From Pseudarthrobacter sp. C4D7 (GTDB taxonomy: Bacteria; Actinomycetota; Actinomycetes; Actinomycetales; Micrococcaceae), in NCBI RefSeq assembly GCF_013359725.1, contig NZ_JABFMW010000005.1, forward strand, positions 62,001-126,000: a stretch of DNA of 64,000 nucleotides, written 5' to 3'. The position numbers and the translations under genes were made by a program. Numbering within the stretch: the stretch's first letter is position 1; each line of letters opens with the position of its first letter. Below the pieces are notes generated by a model, which ran no database searches, was not told where the DNA came from, and saw only the letters and a list, made by a program, of their open reading frames with translations. This document shows, piece by piece, positions 16,555 to 27,401 of the stretch.

Positions 16555-16858
16555 GTGCGTGTCCCGACCTGCGCAACGCTTTGATCGGCGATGCGCTCCT
16601 GCGCGAAGCGTTCGGACCGGACGTGTGCCAAGGCGTACCTGGGGCAACGACACGCACAAGCTGGGTTGCGGGCCTTCTCGTAGGAGCGCATCGCGGCGCA
16701 TCGGCCGCCGTAGGTCGCCCAGCGACCGAAGGTGGCCCTATGTGCTGTAAGCGTCGTCCCGAGGGGCCCGACGCGAGCCTGCGAGCGTTGGGAAGGGACC
16801 TACGCGCTAAGCGACGGAGAAGGGCCGTGGCCCGGCGTACCCAGCCACGGACACGCAC
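16555..16858. repeat. Nested inverted-repeat intergenic element
   Basis: About 300 bases with no credible coding frame but strong symmetry. GTGCGTGTCC (16555-16564) is complementary to GGACACGCAC (16849-16858) at the ends. Inside, a 16-bp stem (16588-16603 with 16679-16694, one G-U pair) is enclosed by CGACCTGCG (16565-16573) with CGTAGGTCG (16709-16717). GCGTCG (16751-16756) pairs with CGACGC (16769-16774). The hairpin at 16825-16850 (CCGTGGC/GCCACGG) is an inverted near copy of the one after phoH2. It could be a MITE-like palindromic element or a structured RNA. Confidence 0.6.
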
Positions 16859-17506
16859 TCAACGCACGCTGAGGAACTTCGCTGCGGCTTCGTGGCCTTC
16901 AACCTTCAGATCCCAGTCCGGGCGGTTGAACGTTTCCGGGGTGAGGCGGACGTGCTGGAGCGTTTCGACTTTGGTGCCCCAGGCTTTGCGGCTGATTCCG
17001 TTCAGTTCGTAGCCGAGGGAACGGGAGACGCCCAGGGAGGCGCTGTTCCAGGCGGCGGCTTCCGATTCGGCCACTTCGGCGCCCAGCAAGTCGAAGGCCC
17101 AGAGGACGACGGCGGCACGCATCTCCTTGCCCAGCCCGCGGCCCTGGACGGACTGCCTGAGCCACGAGCCGGTGCTCACGGTTTTGAGTGTCGCGAAGTC
17201 CTTGGCGCCGACATCCTGGCACCCGATGAACTGCCCCTCGTGCCAGATGCCCAGGAGCAGTGTCCAGTCTTCCGGGGTGAACCCGCCGCGGCAGCGCCAG
17301 TACCAGCGGGCCATGTTGGGGCCAAGTTCATCGTCGGGCAGTTCCGTCCACGGCATGCTGAACGGATTCCTGGCGGCATCGTGGATGCCGCTGCGGGCGG
17401 CGGCGACCGCGGCCGGGATGTCCTGGTCGGTGATGGGCCGCAGTTTCAGCCGGGGCGTGGCCAGCCGAAGGTCGAACAGCGGCCAGATGGAGCTCAGTGT
17501 GGTCAT
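16859..17506 (-). CDS. GNAT family N-acetyltransferase (RimJ/RimL-like)
   Basis: 215 residues. The opening LRLATPRLKLRPITDQDIPA is the classic start of RimJ/RimL-type acetyltransferases. The acetyl-CoA loop is represented by SWLRQSVQGRGLGKEMRAA, followed by SEAAAWNSASLGVSRSLGYE. Transfers acetyl from acetyl-CoA to an amino group; the acceptor is unknown. The ATG start at 17506 gives a full-length domain. Not obviously in an operon; 42 bases separate it from the next minus-strand gene. Confidence 0.88.
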   Translation of the reverse strand: MTTLSSIWPLFDLRLATPRLKLRPITDQDIPAAVAAARSGIHDAARNPFSMPWTELPDDELGPNMARWYWRCRGGFTPEDWTLLLGIWHEGQFIGCQDVGAKDFATLKTVSTGSWLRQSVQGRGLGKEMRAAVVLWAFDLLGAEVAESEAAAWNSASLGVSRSLGYELNGISRKAWGTKVETLQHVRLTPETFNRPDWDLKVEGHEAAAKFLSVR

Positions 17507-17548
17507 CCGCGAAGCCTAGCCGACCGGTGGGAACGTACCTTGTCACGT

Positions 17549-18343
17549 TCAGGCCGGAACGTCCCAGCTGATGTGCCGTCGGACATCGGTGAGGTTCATG
17601 GACTGGGCCAGGAACAGGTCATCCAGCATGTACTCGTCCACGGCGATGATCCGGATCCAGTGGCCGTATCCTTCCGTTTCCGGTTCCAGCGACCGGCTCG
17701 ACACGCAGACACCTGTCCCTGCGTCCACCCGGAGGAGGGACCGGCCGGGCAGGCACAGGGGAGCGGACGGATCGGTGGGGCGGTACGCGGCGTTGGGCAC
17801 TGCGGTAGCTTCAAGGACGGGCCGGCCTTCGTGGTCGGAGTGCTGGACGTCGAGGATGTCCAGCGCATTACTGCCTGGAAACTCGAGGGGCACGGGGGCG
17901 TTGCCGGCGAGCTCCACGGGGTCCAGGGCCGCCGAGAAACGGCCGTTGCCGAACCCGGGCTCGCCGTAGGCTGCCTCCGGACGGCGGCGCACCAGCCCGC
18001 CGTCGTCATAGACGGGGGTGACAAGGTGCGGAGGGAGGAGCCAGGACTTCCGCGTGGAACTCACATAGAGGACGTCCCGTGAATCGTTGATGCCCGTGGT
18101 GCTGTGCAGGACCAGGCGTTCCGGGCTTTCCAGCCGGAGCGCACCGGGGCGGCGCAGCCAGGCCCGGACGAAGGGAGCGCCGGGGGCGGGGGCCGCCGCA
18201 AAAGCCTGGTCCCAGTATTCGAACCGCAGCGACTGCCACTTCCACGGTGAGGACCGGCACAGGTTCCGAAACACGGCAGCCAGGTCCGCCGGGGAGGCAG
18301 GAGGGCCCGGAACCGGGCGGCGCCGGGAATCCCAGGTCGACAT
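17549..18343 (-). CDS. Conserved hypothetical protein
   Basis: 264 residues, no recognised domain. No signal peptide or membrane helix is apparent, so it is probably cytoplasmic. Distinct segments include FRNLCRSSPWKWQSLRFEYW near the N-terminus, a central region resembling a beta-rich module (RKSWLLPPHLVTPVYDD), and an acidic C-terminus with HWIRIIAVDEYMLDDLFL. The start is uncertain: ATG 18343 follows an in-frame GTG at 18349, and neither has a clear ribosome site. It may be co-transcribed with the downstream acetyltransferase gene. Confidence 0.7.
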   Translation of the reverse strand: MSTWDSRRRPVPGPPASPADLAAVFRNLCRSSPWKWQSLRFEYWDQAFAAAPAPGAPFVRAWLRRPGALRLESPERLVLHSTTGINDSRDVLYVSSTRKSWLLPPHLVTPVYDDGGLVRRRPEAAYGEPGFGNGRFSAALDPVELAGNAPVPLEFPGSNALDILDVQHSDHEGRPVLEATAVPNAAYRPTDPSAPLCLPGRSLLRVDAGTGVCVSSRSLEPETEGYGHWIRIIAVDEYMLDDLFLAQSMNLTDVRRHISWDVPA

Positions 18344-18389
18344 ATCCACAGTTTACGCGGGCGTGCTTCGGTGGGAATGGTGGATCCAG

Positions 18390-18395
18390 TAGCAT
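18390..18395 (+). promoter_or_regulatory. -10 element, leaderless prepilin peptidase gene
   Basis: TAGCAT seven bases before the GTG start at 18403. It decides that start, since the only G-rich sequence (GAGGG) abuts the start codon too closely to act as a ribosome site. Confidence 0.5.
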
Positions 18396-18402
18396 CCGAG
18401 GG

Positions 18403-18948
18403 GTGATCGGACGACTCGGTGAACTCTGGCAGCACGCCCCGCTCGCCTTCTGGCTGGTGCTGGCGGCCTGCCTTTACTTCGCGGTGATGGCGGTGCGGCT
18501 GACCATCATCGATGTCCGGCACCACCTCCTGCCCAACCGGATCGTCTTTCCGTCCTATGCGGTGGCCGGCGTGCTTCTGCTGGCGGCAGCCGGCATTGCC
18601 TGGGCCGGCACGCTGCCAGGGGACGGCGGCAGCGGTGGAATCCTGTCGTCCACAGCCGTCCGCGTGGTGGCCGGCGCCGGGATCCTGTGGCTGTTCTATT
18701 TCGTCCTTCGGTTCGTCTATCCGCCGGGCATGGGGTTTGGCGACGTCAAACTCGCAGGTGTGCTGGGCATGTATTTGGGCTACCTGGGCTGGGGGCACCT
18801 GTTTGCCGGGACTTTCCTGGCTTTCCTGCTGGGCGGCCTGTGGTCCGTTGCCCTGCTGGCGGCCCGGCGGGGGACACTGAAATCGTCCATTCCGTTCGGG
18901 CCGTTCATGCTCGCCGGGGCCGCCGCCGCCATGCTGCTGCCGGCATAG
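18403..18948 (+). CDS. Prepilin peptidase (A24 family, short CpaA/TadV type)
   Basis: Membrane aspartyl protease of 181 residues with about six hydrophobic segments. The two catalytic aspartates are in LTIIDVRHHLLPNRIV (near residue 36) and in the GxGD motif MGFGDVKLAG. It lacks the N-terminal methylase domain of PilD, as in CpaA/TadV proteins that process Flp-type pilins. No pilin or secretion ATPase gene is visible in the window, so its substrate must be encoded elsewhere. The frame is open upstream to 18247 over a gene on the other strand, but the start is set at GTG 18403. Confidence 0.88.
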   Translation: MIGRLGELWQHAPLAFWLVLAACLYFAVMAVRLTIIDVRHHLLPNRIVFPSYAVAGVLLLAAAGIAWAGTLPGDGGSGGILSSTAVRVVAGAGILWLFYFVLRFVYPPGMGFGDVKLAGVLGMYLGYLGWGHLFAGTFLAFLLGGLWSVALLAARRGTLKSSIPFGPFMLAGAAAAMLLPA

Positions 18949-18989
18949 ACGCCGGCCTGTCCACCACGGGGGCTGGAACGGGCGTTGGA

Positions 18990-18995
18990 TAGGCT
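18990..18995 (+). promoter_or_regulatory. -10 element, leaderless NUDIX gene
   Basis: TAGGCT six bases before the ATG at 19002, with no ribosome site between. The same TAGGCT-N6-start arrangement recurs at SpoIIM, rsmI and tatD. Confidence 0.6.
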
Positions 18996-19001
18996 GGCTC
19001 C

Positions 19002-19472
19002 ATGCCTGCACCCGAATACGTCCTGAAGCTGCGCAAGAAGATCGGCAACGATCCCATCTGGGTTCCCGGCGTGCGGGGTGTGGTGGTGGACGACGTCGGC
19101 CGGATCCTGCTGGCCCAGCGCGCTGACAACGGACAGTGGGCGCTGGTCAGCGGCATGCTGGACCCGGGGGAGCAGCCGGCCCGCGGCCTGGTCCGCGAAA
19201 TTTTCGAGGAAACGGCCGTGGTGGCTGAAGCCGAGCGCGTGGTGTCCGTGGGCGCCGTTGGCCCCGTCACCTACCCGAACGGGGACGTCTGCGAGTTCCT
19301 GGATGTGGTGTTCCTGTGCCGCTACGTTTCCGGCGAGGCCAGGGTCAATGACGACGAATCCCTGGCCGTGGGCTGGTTTGCCCTGGATGACCTCCCCGAC
19401 CTCATGCCCGGTCACCTCACCAGCATCCGCCAGGCGCTGGTGCCCTCCGCAGCCGTCCACTTCGAGCCGTAG
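19002..19472 (+). CDS. NUDIX hydrolase
   Basis: 156 residues with a complete NUDIX box: GMLDPGEQPARGLVREIFEE followed by TAVVAE fits Gx5Ex7REUxEExGU, with A in place of the last G-type position. Hydrolyses nucleoside diphosphates linked to another moiety. The N-terminal RGVVVDDVGRILLAQRADNG and the lack of extra domains match NTP pyrophosphohydrolases of the MutT type, but the substrate cannot be assigned. Confidence 0.9.
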   Translation: MPAPEYVLKLRKKIGNDPIWVPGVRGVVVDDVGRILLAQRADNGQWALVSGMLDPGEQPARGLVREIFEETAVVAEAERVVSVGAVGPVTYPNGDVCEFLDVVFLCRYVSGEARVNDDESLAVGWFALDDLPDLMPGHLTSIRQALVPSAAVHFEP

Positions 19473-19503
19473 CGGCTCCGGCGGGGAGATCCTTCGACGA
19501 TAC

Positions 19504-19538
19504 AGGGCCGCCGCAACCCCCAAGATTGCGGCGACCCT
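19504..19538. terminator. Possible terminator between NUDIX and MFS genes
   Basis: AGGGCCGCCGCAA (19504-19516) pairs with TTGCGGCGACCCT (19526-19538) with one mismatch and a nine-base loop. Two genes converge here. No T tract, so moderate support. Confidence 0.5.
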
Positions 19539-19620
19539 GCTGGTCGGTTTCCGGGCCCGGCCCCGGTGCCCCCAGCCTGGCGCCTCGCCAGCCGGGACCT
19601 GGCGCGCTGTCCGACGCCGG

Positions 19621-21955
<2,335 letters not shown>

Positions 21956-21971
<16 letters not shown>

Positions 21972-22009
21972 AAAGTAAATGTTTGCACTAAATGCCAGGG
22001 AGTGCAAAC
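21956..22009. promoter_or_regulatory. Operator candidate of the TetR/MFS operon
   Basis: GTTTGCACT (21981-21989) and AGTGCAAAC (22001-22009) form a perfect 9-bp inverted repeat with an 11-base spacer, and a further TTGCACTA lies at about 21957. The repeats surround the regulator's start, as expected for autoregulation. Confidence 0.65.
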
Positions 22010-22041
22010 TTCAGTTGCCGACCCGCAGTTGCCTTAAAGTA

Positions 22042-22087
22042 CGACGGCGGCCGGCGCCTTTCGTGCGAAAGGTGCCGGCCGCCGTCG
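22042..22087 (-). terminator. Terminator of fumC
   Basis: 22-bp stem, 22042-22063 with 22066-22087 (arms begin CGACGGCGGCC and end GGCCGCCGTCG), one G-U type pair and a very short loop. It lies 14 bases past the fumC stop; on the minus strand it is followed by a weak T-containing stretch. Confidence 0.85.
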
Positions 22088-22101
22088 GGCGCTGAGTGCT
22101 G

Positions 22102-23529
22102 TTATGCCTTGTGGGCCGGGGAGGTCATGGTGGTGACGTCCAGGGCCTTGTCGAGATCGGCCTCGGAGACCTTGCCGTCGCCTTCGCCAACAAAACCGAG
22201 CTTCTCGGTGGCCTGGCGGATGGTCAGGCCTTCCTTGACGGCGGTCTTGGCGATCTTGGCGGCGTTCTCGTAGCCGATGTACTTGTTCAGCGGGGTGACG
22301 ATGGACGGGGAAGCCTCGGCCAGGAAACGGGCACGCTCCACGTTGGCGGTGATGCCGTCGATCATCTTGTCCGCCATGACGCGGCTGGTGTTGGCCAGCA
22401 GGCGGATGGACTCGAGCAGGTTGGCGGCCATCACCGGGATGCCGACGTTCAGTTCGAAGGCGCCGTTGGTACCGGACCAGGCGATGGCGGTGTCGTTGCC
22501 GATGACCTGGGCTGCCACCATGATGGAGGCCTCGCAGATGACCGGGTTGACCTTGCCGGGCATGATGGAGGAGCCGGGCTGCAGGTCCGGGAGGGCGATC
22601 TCGCCCAGGCCGGTGTTGGGGCCGGAGCCCATCCAGCGGAGGTCGTTGTTGATCTTCATGAACGAGATGGCGATGTTGCGCAGCTGGCTGGACGCCTCGA
22701 TCAGGCCGTCGCGGTTGGCCTGGGCCTCGAAGTGGTCGCGGGCCTCGGTCAGCGGCAGTCCGGTGTCCGTGGCCAGCAGCTCGATAACGCGCTCCGGGAA
22801 GCCTGCGGGGGTGTTGATGCCGGTGCCCACGGCGGTGCCGCCCAGGGGAACCTCAGCCACGCGGGGGAGCGAGGCGTTGATGCGCTCGATGCCGTAGCGG
22901 ACCTGCGCGGCGTAGCCGCCGAATTCCTGGCCCAGGGTTACCGGGGTGGCGTCCATGAGGTGGGTGCGGCCGGACTTGACGACGTCCTTGAACTCAACTG
23001 CCTTGCGTTCCAGCGACTCTGCCAGGTAGCCCAGGGCGGGGATGAGGTCGTTGATCAGCGCGGAGGTGGCGGCAACGTGCACGGACGTGGGGAACACGTC
23101 GTTGGAGGACTGCGAGGCGTTGACGTGGTCGTTGGGGTGGACCACCTTGTCGCTGCCGGCGGCCTTCAGGGCGCGGGTGGCCAGTTCGGCGAGGACCTCG
23201 TTGGTGTTCATGTTCGAGGACGTGCCGGAACCGGTCTGGAAAACGTCGATCGGGAAGTCGCCGTCGTACTTGCCGGCAGCCACCTCGTCGGCTGCATCGG
23301 CAATCGCCTGGGCCAGCTCGCCGTCGAGCACACCCAGTTCAGCGTTGGCCTGGGCAGCTGCCTTCTTCACCCGTGCCAGCGCCTCAATGTGGGTGCGCTC
23401 CAGGGTCTTGCCGGAGATGGGGAAATTCTCTACTGCCCGCTGCGTCTGTGCGCGGTACAGTGCGTTCACGGGGACGCGGACTTCGCCCATCGTGTCATGT
23501 TCAATGCGGAACTCTTCAGTGGAAGTCAT
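22102..23529 (-). CDS. fumC: Fumarate hydratase, class II
   Basis: Interconverts fumarate and malate in the TCA cycle; iron-independent tetramer. 475 residues. The superfamily signature [11 protein letters not shown] carries the catalytic loop serine; [13 protein letters not shown] and the catalytic-histidine stretch [19 protein letters not shown] are also present. The ATG lies six bases after a TAAGCT -10 element, suggesting a leaderless mRNA. Downstream of carbonic anhydrase and DUF4245 on the same strand but separated by a hairpin. Confidence 0.96.
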   Translation of the reverse strand: MTSTEEFRIEHDTMGEVRVPVNALYRAQTQRAVENFPISGKTLERTHIEALARVKKAAAQANAELGVLDGELAQAIADAADEVAAGKYDGDFPIDVFQTGSGTSSNMNTNEVLAELATRALKAAGSDKVVHPNDHVNASQSSNDVFPTSVHVAATSALINDLIPALGYLAESLERKAVEFKDVVKSGRTHLMDATPVTLGQEFGGYAAQVRYGIERINASLPRVAEVPLGGTAVGTGINTPAGFPERVIELLATDTGLPLTEARDHFEAQANRDGLIEASSQLRNIAISFMKINNDLRWMGSGPNTGLGEIALPDLQPGSSIMPGKVNPVICEASIMVAAQVIGNDTAIAWSGTNGAFELNVGIPVMAANLLESIRLLANTSRVMADKMIDGITANVERARFLAEASPSIVTPLNKYIGYENAAKIAKTAVKEGLTIRQATEKLGFVGEGDGKVSEADLDKALDVTTMTSPAHKA

Positions 23530-23535
23530 GGGGCT

Positions 23536-23541
23536 AGCTTA
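23536..23541 (-). promoter_or_regulatory. -10 element, leaderless fumC
   Basis: TAAGCT on the minus strand, six bases from the fumC ATG. No ribosome site present. Confidence 0.5.
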
Positions 23542-23581
23542 TGGCTCCCGGGCGCCCCATCGAAAACCGTTAAGGGGGCAC

Positions 23582-23608
23582 CGCCGGCGGCCCGCTGGGC
23601 CGCCGGCG
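23582..23608 (-). terminator. Hairpin between carbonic anhydrase gene and fumC
   Basis: Perfect 12-bp stem CGCCGGCGGCCC (23582-23593) with its complement at 23597-23608 and a three-base loop, directly after the carbonic anhydrase stop. It separates that transcript from the fumC promoter. Confidence 0.75.
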
Positions 23609-23616
23609 CAAGGTTC

Positions 23617-24231
23617 TTACAGCTCGCCGATTCCGGAAACAAGGTCGGCGCGGCCCTCTGCCAGACGGTAGGAGAGGCCGATGACCGCGGTCCGGCCCTC
23701 CTCGATTGCGGTGGAAATCACACGCGAGCTGTCCGCAAGGCGATGGGACATCTGCTTGACGTTCTCCACCACCATGTCGTTGACCTCGGGCTGGTTGTTC
23801 CGCAGGGACGTCAGGACGGAGGGGGTGATGCGCTCCACGAGGTCGCGGATGAAGCCCGCCGGCATTTCTCCGGTCTCCACCGCGTCCTTCGTGGCCGTGA
23901 CCGCTCCGCAGCTGTCATGTCCGAGCACAACGATCAGGGGCACCCCCAGCACCGCGACGCTGTACTCGAGCGAGCCCAGGACGGCGTCGTCAATGACCTG
24001 TCCGGCGGTGCGGACCACGAAGACATCGCCGAGGCCGACGTCGAAGATGATCTCGGCGGCAAGCCGGGAGTCGGAGCAGCCGAAGATGACGGCGAACGGG
24101 TTCTGGGTCTCGACCAGTTCCGAGCGCCGTGACGCGTTCTGGTTGGGGTGGGAAGTCTCGCCGCTGACGAAACGTTCATTTCCTTCGCGCAGGCGGCGCC
24201 ACGCCAGTGCAGGGGTGAGGTTAGTAGCCAT
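23617..24231 (-). CDS. Beta-class carbonic anhydrase
   Basis: Zinc enzyme interconverting CO2 and bicarbonate. 204 residues from the ATG at 24231. Zinc ligands are visible as CSDSR (Cys, with the Asp-Arg dyad) and HDSC (His and Cys); RTAGQVIDDAVLGSLEYSV is the usual intervening motif. The open frame runs back to 24360 but covers the end of DUF4245, so the ATG preceding TNLTPALAWRRL is chosen. It lies ten bases after the DUF4245 stop, so they may share a transcript; a TAACGT seven bases before the ATG could be an internal -10. Confidence 0.93.
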   Translation of the reverse strand: MATNLTPALAWRRLREGNERFVSGETSHPNQNASRRSELVETQNPFAVIFGCSDSRLAAEIIFDVGLGDVFVVRTAGQVIDDAVLGSLEYSVAVLGVPLIVVLGHDSCGAVTATKDAVETGEMPAGFIRDLVERITPSVLTSLRNNQPEVNDMVVENVKQMSHRLADSSRVISTAIEEGRTAVIGLSYRLAEGRADLVSGIGEL

Positions 24232-24241
24232 GCTTACTACG

Positions 24242-24922
24242 TTAAGGCGCGGCAGCGGCGGAAGGGGAAACTGTGACGGCGGGGTTGGCGTCAAGAGACG
24301 TGACGACGGCGGCCGCCAGTGTTGCGAACTCGTCCAGTTGCGCCGCGCCGGTGAGGACAACGGTGCTGCCGCGGTACGTGAGGACCAGCGACTTTTCGCC
24401 CTTGCCGGTGTCCCGCAGCTCCCACTCCTGGCCGCCGGCGCTGCGTGAGCCAGTGACGGGGGCGTTCTTTGTCTGCTGGCGCAGCCAAGTGGGGTTGGAC
24501 TGCGTCGTCTGCACCAGGGCGATGAAGGATGTCTTGGGGGTCACGTAGCCGACCTCCCACGTGGGCACCCCGCTGCCCGTTCCAGCCTCCCAGCGGGCGT
24601 AGTTTGCGCGGAATGCGTTGCCCGTGTCCGGCGCAACGGGTGTGAATCCTGCCACGTCTGCGGCGTTCCGGGCCACGGACGCAACATCGATGTCCGGGCG
24701 GTAGCCCTCGCTCTTCGGCTGCGGATTCATGAGCACCACAGGAAGGAACGCCGCGATGCTGAGCACCAGGGCTATGATCATGCCGATTACCGAAGCGTTG
24801 GCACGCTTGGCCGCTGCCGCCGGAATGACGGGCTTCACCGGGGTGCCGGAGCTGCTGCCGGCGGTGCCGGGGCGGCCGTCGGGCTCTGCCGGGCCGGAGC
24901 TGGGACTGGTGCTTTCCTGCAT
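24242..24922 (-). CDS. DUF4245 domain-containing protein
   Basis: Actinobacterial membrane-anchored protein of unknown function, 226 residues. A Ser/Gly/Pro-rich cytoplasmic head is followed by one helix (VIGMIIALVLSIAAFLPVVL, about residues 45-64) and an extracytoplasmic domain starting PKSEGYRPDIDVASVARNAA. The ATG at 24922 is selected because AGAGGGG precedes it by eight bases; an in-frame GTG at 24928 is the alternative. Divergent from glpX, the same neighbour as in mycobacteria (Rv1100/Rv1099c, from memory). Confidence 0.88.
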   Translation of the reverse strand: MQESTSPSSGPAEPDGRPGTAGSSSGTPVKPVIPAAAAKRANASVIGMIIALVLSIAAFLPVVLMNPQPKSEGYRPDIDVASVARNAADVAGFTPVAPDTGNAFRANYARWEAGTGSGVPTWEVGYVTPKTSFIALVQTTQSNPTWLRQQTKNAPVTGSRSAGGQEWELRDTGKGEKSLVLTYRGSTVVLTGAAQLDEFATLAAAVVTSLDANPAVTVSPSAAAAP

Positions 24923-25133
24923 GTCATTCACCCCTCTATAGTCGCCTATCCCGGAGCAGGAGTTCCATTCGGGCAGGTCCCGGTGCCGCCGCCGGCTTAC
25001 GGGGTACATTTCGGCGTTGCGTCACGGGCCACCCCCCGGCGCGGTGCCACGACTATGATCGGTATCAGAGGAATCACCGTTCTGCTGCACCGGCGGGCGG
25101 GTTCAATGATCGCCACTCGAAGAAGAGGTTCAC

Positions 25134-26171
25134 GTGTCACCAGCGTCCATGACCCAGAAGTACTCCACGATTTCGCCGTCCCTTGCGGTGGGCCTCGACG
25201 AGCCGGACCGCAACCTTGCTCTTGAGCTGGTCCGCGTCACCGAAGCCGCGGCCATTGCCGGCGGCCACTGGGTGGGGTTTGGTGACAAGAACACGGCCGA
25301 TGGCGCCGCCGTTGATGCCATGCGTTCCTTCCTGCAGACCGTCCACTTCAATGGCGTTGTGGTGATTGGTGAGGGCGAAAAGGACGAAGCCCCCATGCTG
25401 TTCAACGGTGAGCGCGTTGGCGACGGCACCGGTCCCGAGGTGGACGTGGCCGTGGACCCCATCGACGGAACCCGCCTGACCGCCCTGGGCATCAACAACG
25501 CGCTCGCCGTTCTGGCCGTCGCCGAGCGCGGGTCCATGTTCGATCCCTCTGCCGTGTTCTACATGGAAAAGCTCGTCACGGGCCCCGAAGCCGCCGACAT
25601 GGTGGACCTCCGCCTGCCGGTCAAGCAGAACCTGCACCTGATCGCCAAGGCCAAGGGCGTGAAGGTCAACCAGCTCAACGTCATGATCCTGGACCGCGAC
25701 CGCCACCGCCCGCTGGTGGAGGAAATCCGCGAAGCCGGCGCACGCACCAAGTTCATCATGGACGGTGACGTGGCCGGAGCCATCGCAGCGGCCCGCTCCG
25801 GCACCGGTGTGGATGCGCTGATGGGCATCGGCGGAACGCCGGAGGGCATCGTGGCGGCCTGTGCCATCAAGTCCTTGGGCGGTGTCATCCAGGGCCGCCT
25901 GTGGCCCACCAGCGACGAGGAGAAGCAGAAGGCCCTCGACGCCGGGCACGATCTGGACCGGGTGCTTTCCACCAACGACCTCGTCTCCAGCGACAACTGC
26001 TACTTCGCCGCCACCGGCATCACGGACGGCGACCTGCTCAAGGGCGTTCGTTACTCCAAGGACAAGGTCCTGACCCAGTCCATCGTGATGCGTTCCAAGT
26101 CCGGCACCATCCGTTTCGTGGAGGGCGAGCACCAGGCCAGCAAGTGGGAAGGCTACGCCCGGAAGAACTGA
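25134..26171 (+). CDS. glpX: Fructose-1,6-bisphosphatase, class II
   Basis: Removes the 1-phosphate of fructose 1,6-bisphosphate, the key gluconeogenic step, with Mg or Mn. 345 residues. Metal- and phosphate-binding signatures are [18 protein letters not shown] and [13 protein letters not shown]; the later [16 protein letters not shown] is also conserved. The GTG at 25134 follows GAAGAGG by five bases; an ATG at 25149 is possible. TATGAT at 25054-25059 is a plausible -10. In mycobacteria GlpX is the main fructose bisphosphatase. Confidence 0.95.
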   Translation: MSPASMTQKYSTISPSLAVGLDEPDRNLALELVRVTEAAAIAGGHWVGFGDKNTADGAAVDAMRSFLQTVHFNGVVVIGEGEKDEAPMLFNGERVGDGTGPEVDVAVDPIDGTRLTALGINNALAVLAVAERGSMFDPSAVFYMEKLVTGPEAADMVDLRLPVKQNLHLIAKAKGVKVNQLNVMILDRDRHRPLVEEIREAGARTKFIMDGDVAGAIAAARSGTGVDALMGIGGTPEGIVAACAIKSLGGVIQGRLWPTSDEEKQKALDAGHDLDRVLSTNDLVSSDNCYFAATGITDGDLLKGVRYSKDKVLTQSIVMRSKSGTIRFVEGEHQASKWEGYARKN

Positions 26172-26192
26172 CCGCCGGTTCCTGCTGCCGGC

Positions 26193-26228
26193 AAAGCCCC
26201 CGTGCGCCACACAGGCGCCGGGGGCTTT
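26193..26228 (+). terminator. Terminator of glpX
   Basis: AAAGCCCCCG (26193-26202) pairs with CGGGGGCTTT (26219-26228), extended inside by GCGCC/GGCGC. It lies 21 bases after the glpX stop and before the next gene's own promoter. Confidence 0.85.
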
Positions 26229-26246
26229 GGCGTTAAGGCCTTGGTA

Positions 26247-26252
26247 TAGGGT
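26247..26252 (+). promoter_or_regulatory. -10 element, leaderless Fem-like gene
   Basis: TAGGGT seven bases before the ATG at 26260 with no ribosome site. Confidence 0.5.
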
Positions 26253-26259
26253 TTAAGCC

Positions 26260-27315
26260 ATGATTCCTGCTGTTGTGCCCTGTACTGACCGCGCCCTCTG
26301 GGACGAGCACGTTGACCGGTTCCAGGGGCATCCGCAGCAGCTGTGGGGCTGGGGCGAGACCAAGGCCGCGCACGGCTGGGCCGTGGACCGCGTCCTGGTC
26401 AAGGCCGGGGATGACACCATCGGCTGCGCCCAGCTGCTGATCCGCCGGCTGCCGGCCCCCTTCCGCGCCCTCGTGTACATTCCCCGGGGCCCCATGTGCT
26501 CCGTGGAGAACGCGCAGGTGGTCCTGAACCGGCTGGCCGAACACGCCGCCCTCCGTCACCGGGGCGTTGCCCTCAGCATCGAACCGGACTGGGACCGGGA
26601 TTCCGCGTTTGCCGGTGCCGTGGCCGCCGCCGGCTTCCGCGAGTCCGCCAACACCGTCCTCATCCCGCGCACGCTCATCCTGGACCTCAGCCGCTCGGAT
26701 GACGAACTGATGGCCGAGATGTCCAAGTCCACGCGGGCCAACATCCGCAAGGCCATGCGCAGCGACGTTGAATTCCGCAAGGTCAAGAATGACTCCGAGC
26801 TGGAGCAGGTGCTGGCCATCTACCACCAGACGGCGGAGCGGGCAGGCTTCGGCATCCACGAGGACCAGTACTACCGGGACATTTTCCGGAACCTGGGCGA
26901 CTCCTCGCCGATCATCGCCGCGTTCGACGGTGAGCAGATGCTTGCCTTCACCTGGCTTTCACGCAGCGGCGCCACCGCCTTCGAGCTCTACGGCGGCGTC
27001 TCCGCGGAGGGCCAGAAGCAGCGGGTGAACTACGGCGTGAAATGGGCTGCCCTGCAGTCCATGCGGGAAGACGGCTGCAGCCGGTACGACTTCAATGGCC
27101 TCCTGAACGACGGCATCTCCGACTTCAAGAAGCAATTCGCCAAGCACGAAAACATGCTCATGGGCACGTGGGAGCGGCCGCTGTCCCCGTTCTACCCCGC
27201 CTACGCCAAGGCAATGCCGCTGGCACGGAAGGGCCTCCAGCACGCGCGCCGGCTGCTGAAGGGCGCAGCAGGGCAGGTCCGGCCGCTGGTCGGCAAGCTG
27301 CGTCCGGGCAGCTAA
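26260..27315 (+). CDS. FemAB/FemX family peptidoglycan bridge aminoacyltransferase
   Basis: Cytoplasmic enzyme of the GNAT-fold Fem family, which transfers amino acids from aminoacyl-tRNA to the peptidoglycan precursor stem peptide. 351 residues, two GNAT-like halves. Typical segments are HPQQLWGWGETKAAHGW near the N-terminus, STRANIRKAMRSDVEFR, and the C-terminal YDFNGLLNDGISDFKKQF (family NGGxxGxxxFKxxF-like region). Arthrobacter-type walls have interpeptide bridges, so a bridge role fits; the amino acid added is not predictable. It stands alone between two terminators. Confidence 0.88.
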   Translation: MIPAVVPCTDRALWDEHVDRFQGHPQQLWGWGETKAAHGWAVDRVLVKAGDDTIGCAQLLIRRLPAPFRALVYIPRGPMCSVENAQVVLNRLAEHAALRHRGVALSIEPDWDRDSAFAGAVAAAGFRESANTVLIPRTLILDLSRSDDELMAEMSKSTRANIRKAMRSDVEFRKVKNDSELEQVLAIYHQTAERAGFGIHEDQYYRDIFRNLGDSSPIIAAFDGEQMLAFTWLSRSGATAFELYGGVSAEGQKQRVNYGVKWAALQSMREDGCSRYDFNGLLNDGISDFKKQFAKHENMLMGTWERPLSPFYPAYAKAMPLARKGLQHARRLLKGAAGQVRPLVGKLRPGS

Positions 27316-27336
27316 CCGAGGCAACCCGCCGACTTA

Positions 27337-27380
27337 AAAGGGCGACGACGGCACCCGCCAGAGTGCCGTCGTCGCCCTTT
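27337..27380. terminator. Bidirectional terminator between the Fem-like gene and manA
   Basis: Perfect 18-bp stem, arms at 27337-27354 and 27363-27380 (ending GGCAC and beginning GTGCC), eight-base loop, with AAA and TTT at the outer ends. Ends both converging transcripts. Confidence 0.9.
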
Positions 27381-27401
27381 GTGCTGCTGCGGGCTGCCGC
27401 G

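Noticed and set aside
14927..16858. 643-codon open frame on the minus strand opposite phoH2
   Set aside because: Its translation is Gly/Asp/His/Val-rich without motifs and it covers the well-supported PIN-PhoH gene.
22096..24132. 678-codon plus-strand open frame across fumC and carbonic anhydrase
   Set aside because: Both minus-strand genes have complete active sites; the plus frame has none.
24923..25133. Small gene in the DUF4245-glpX gap
   Set aside because: Open frames here lack ribosome sites and overlap the presumed glpX promoter (TATGAT at 25054-25059); best read as a divergent control region.
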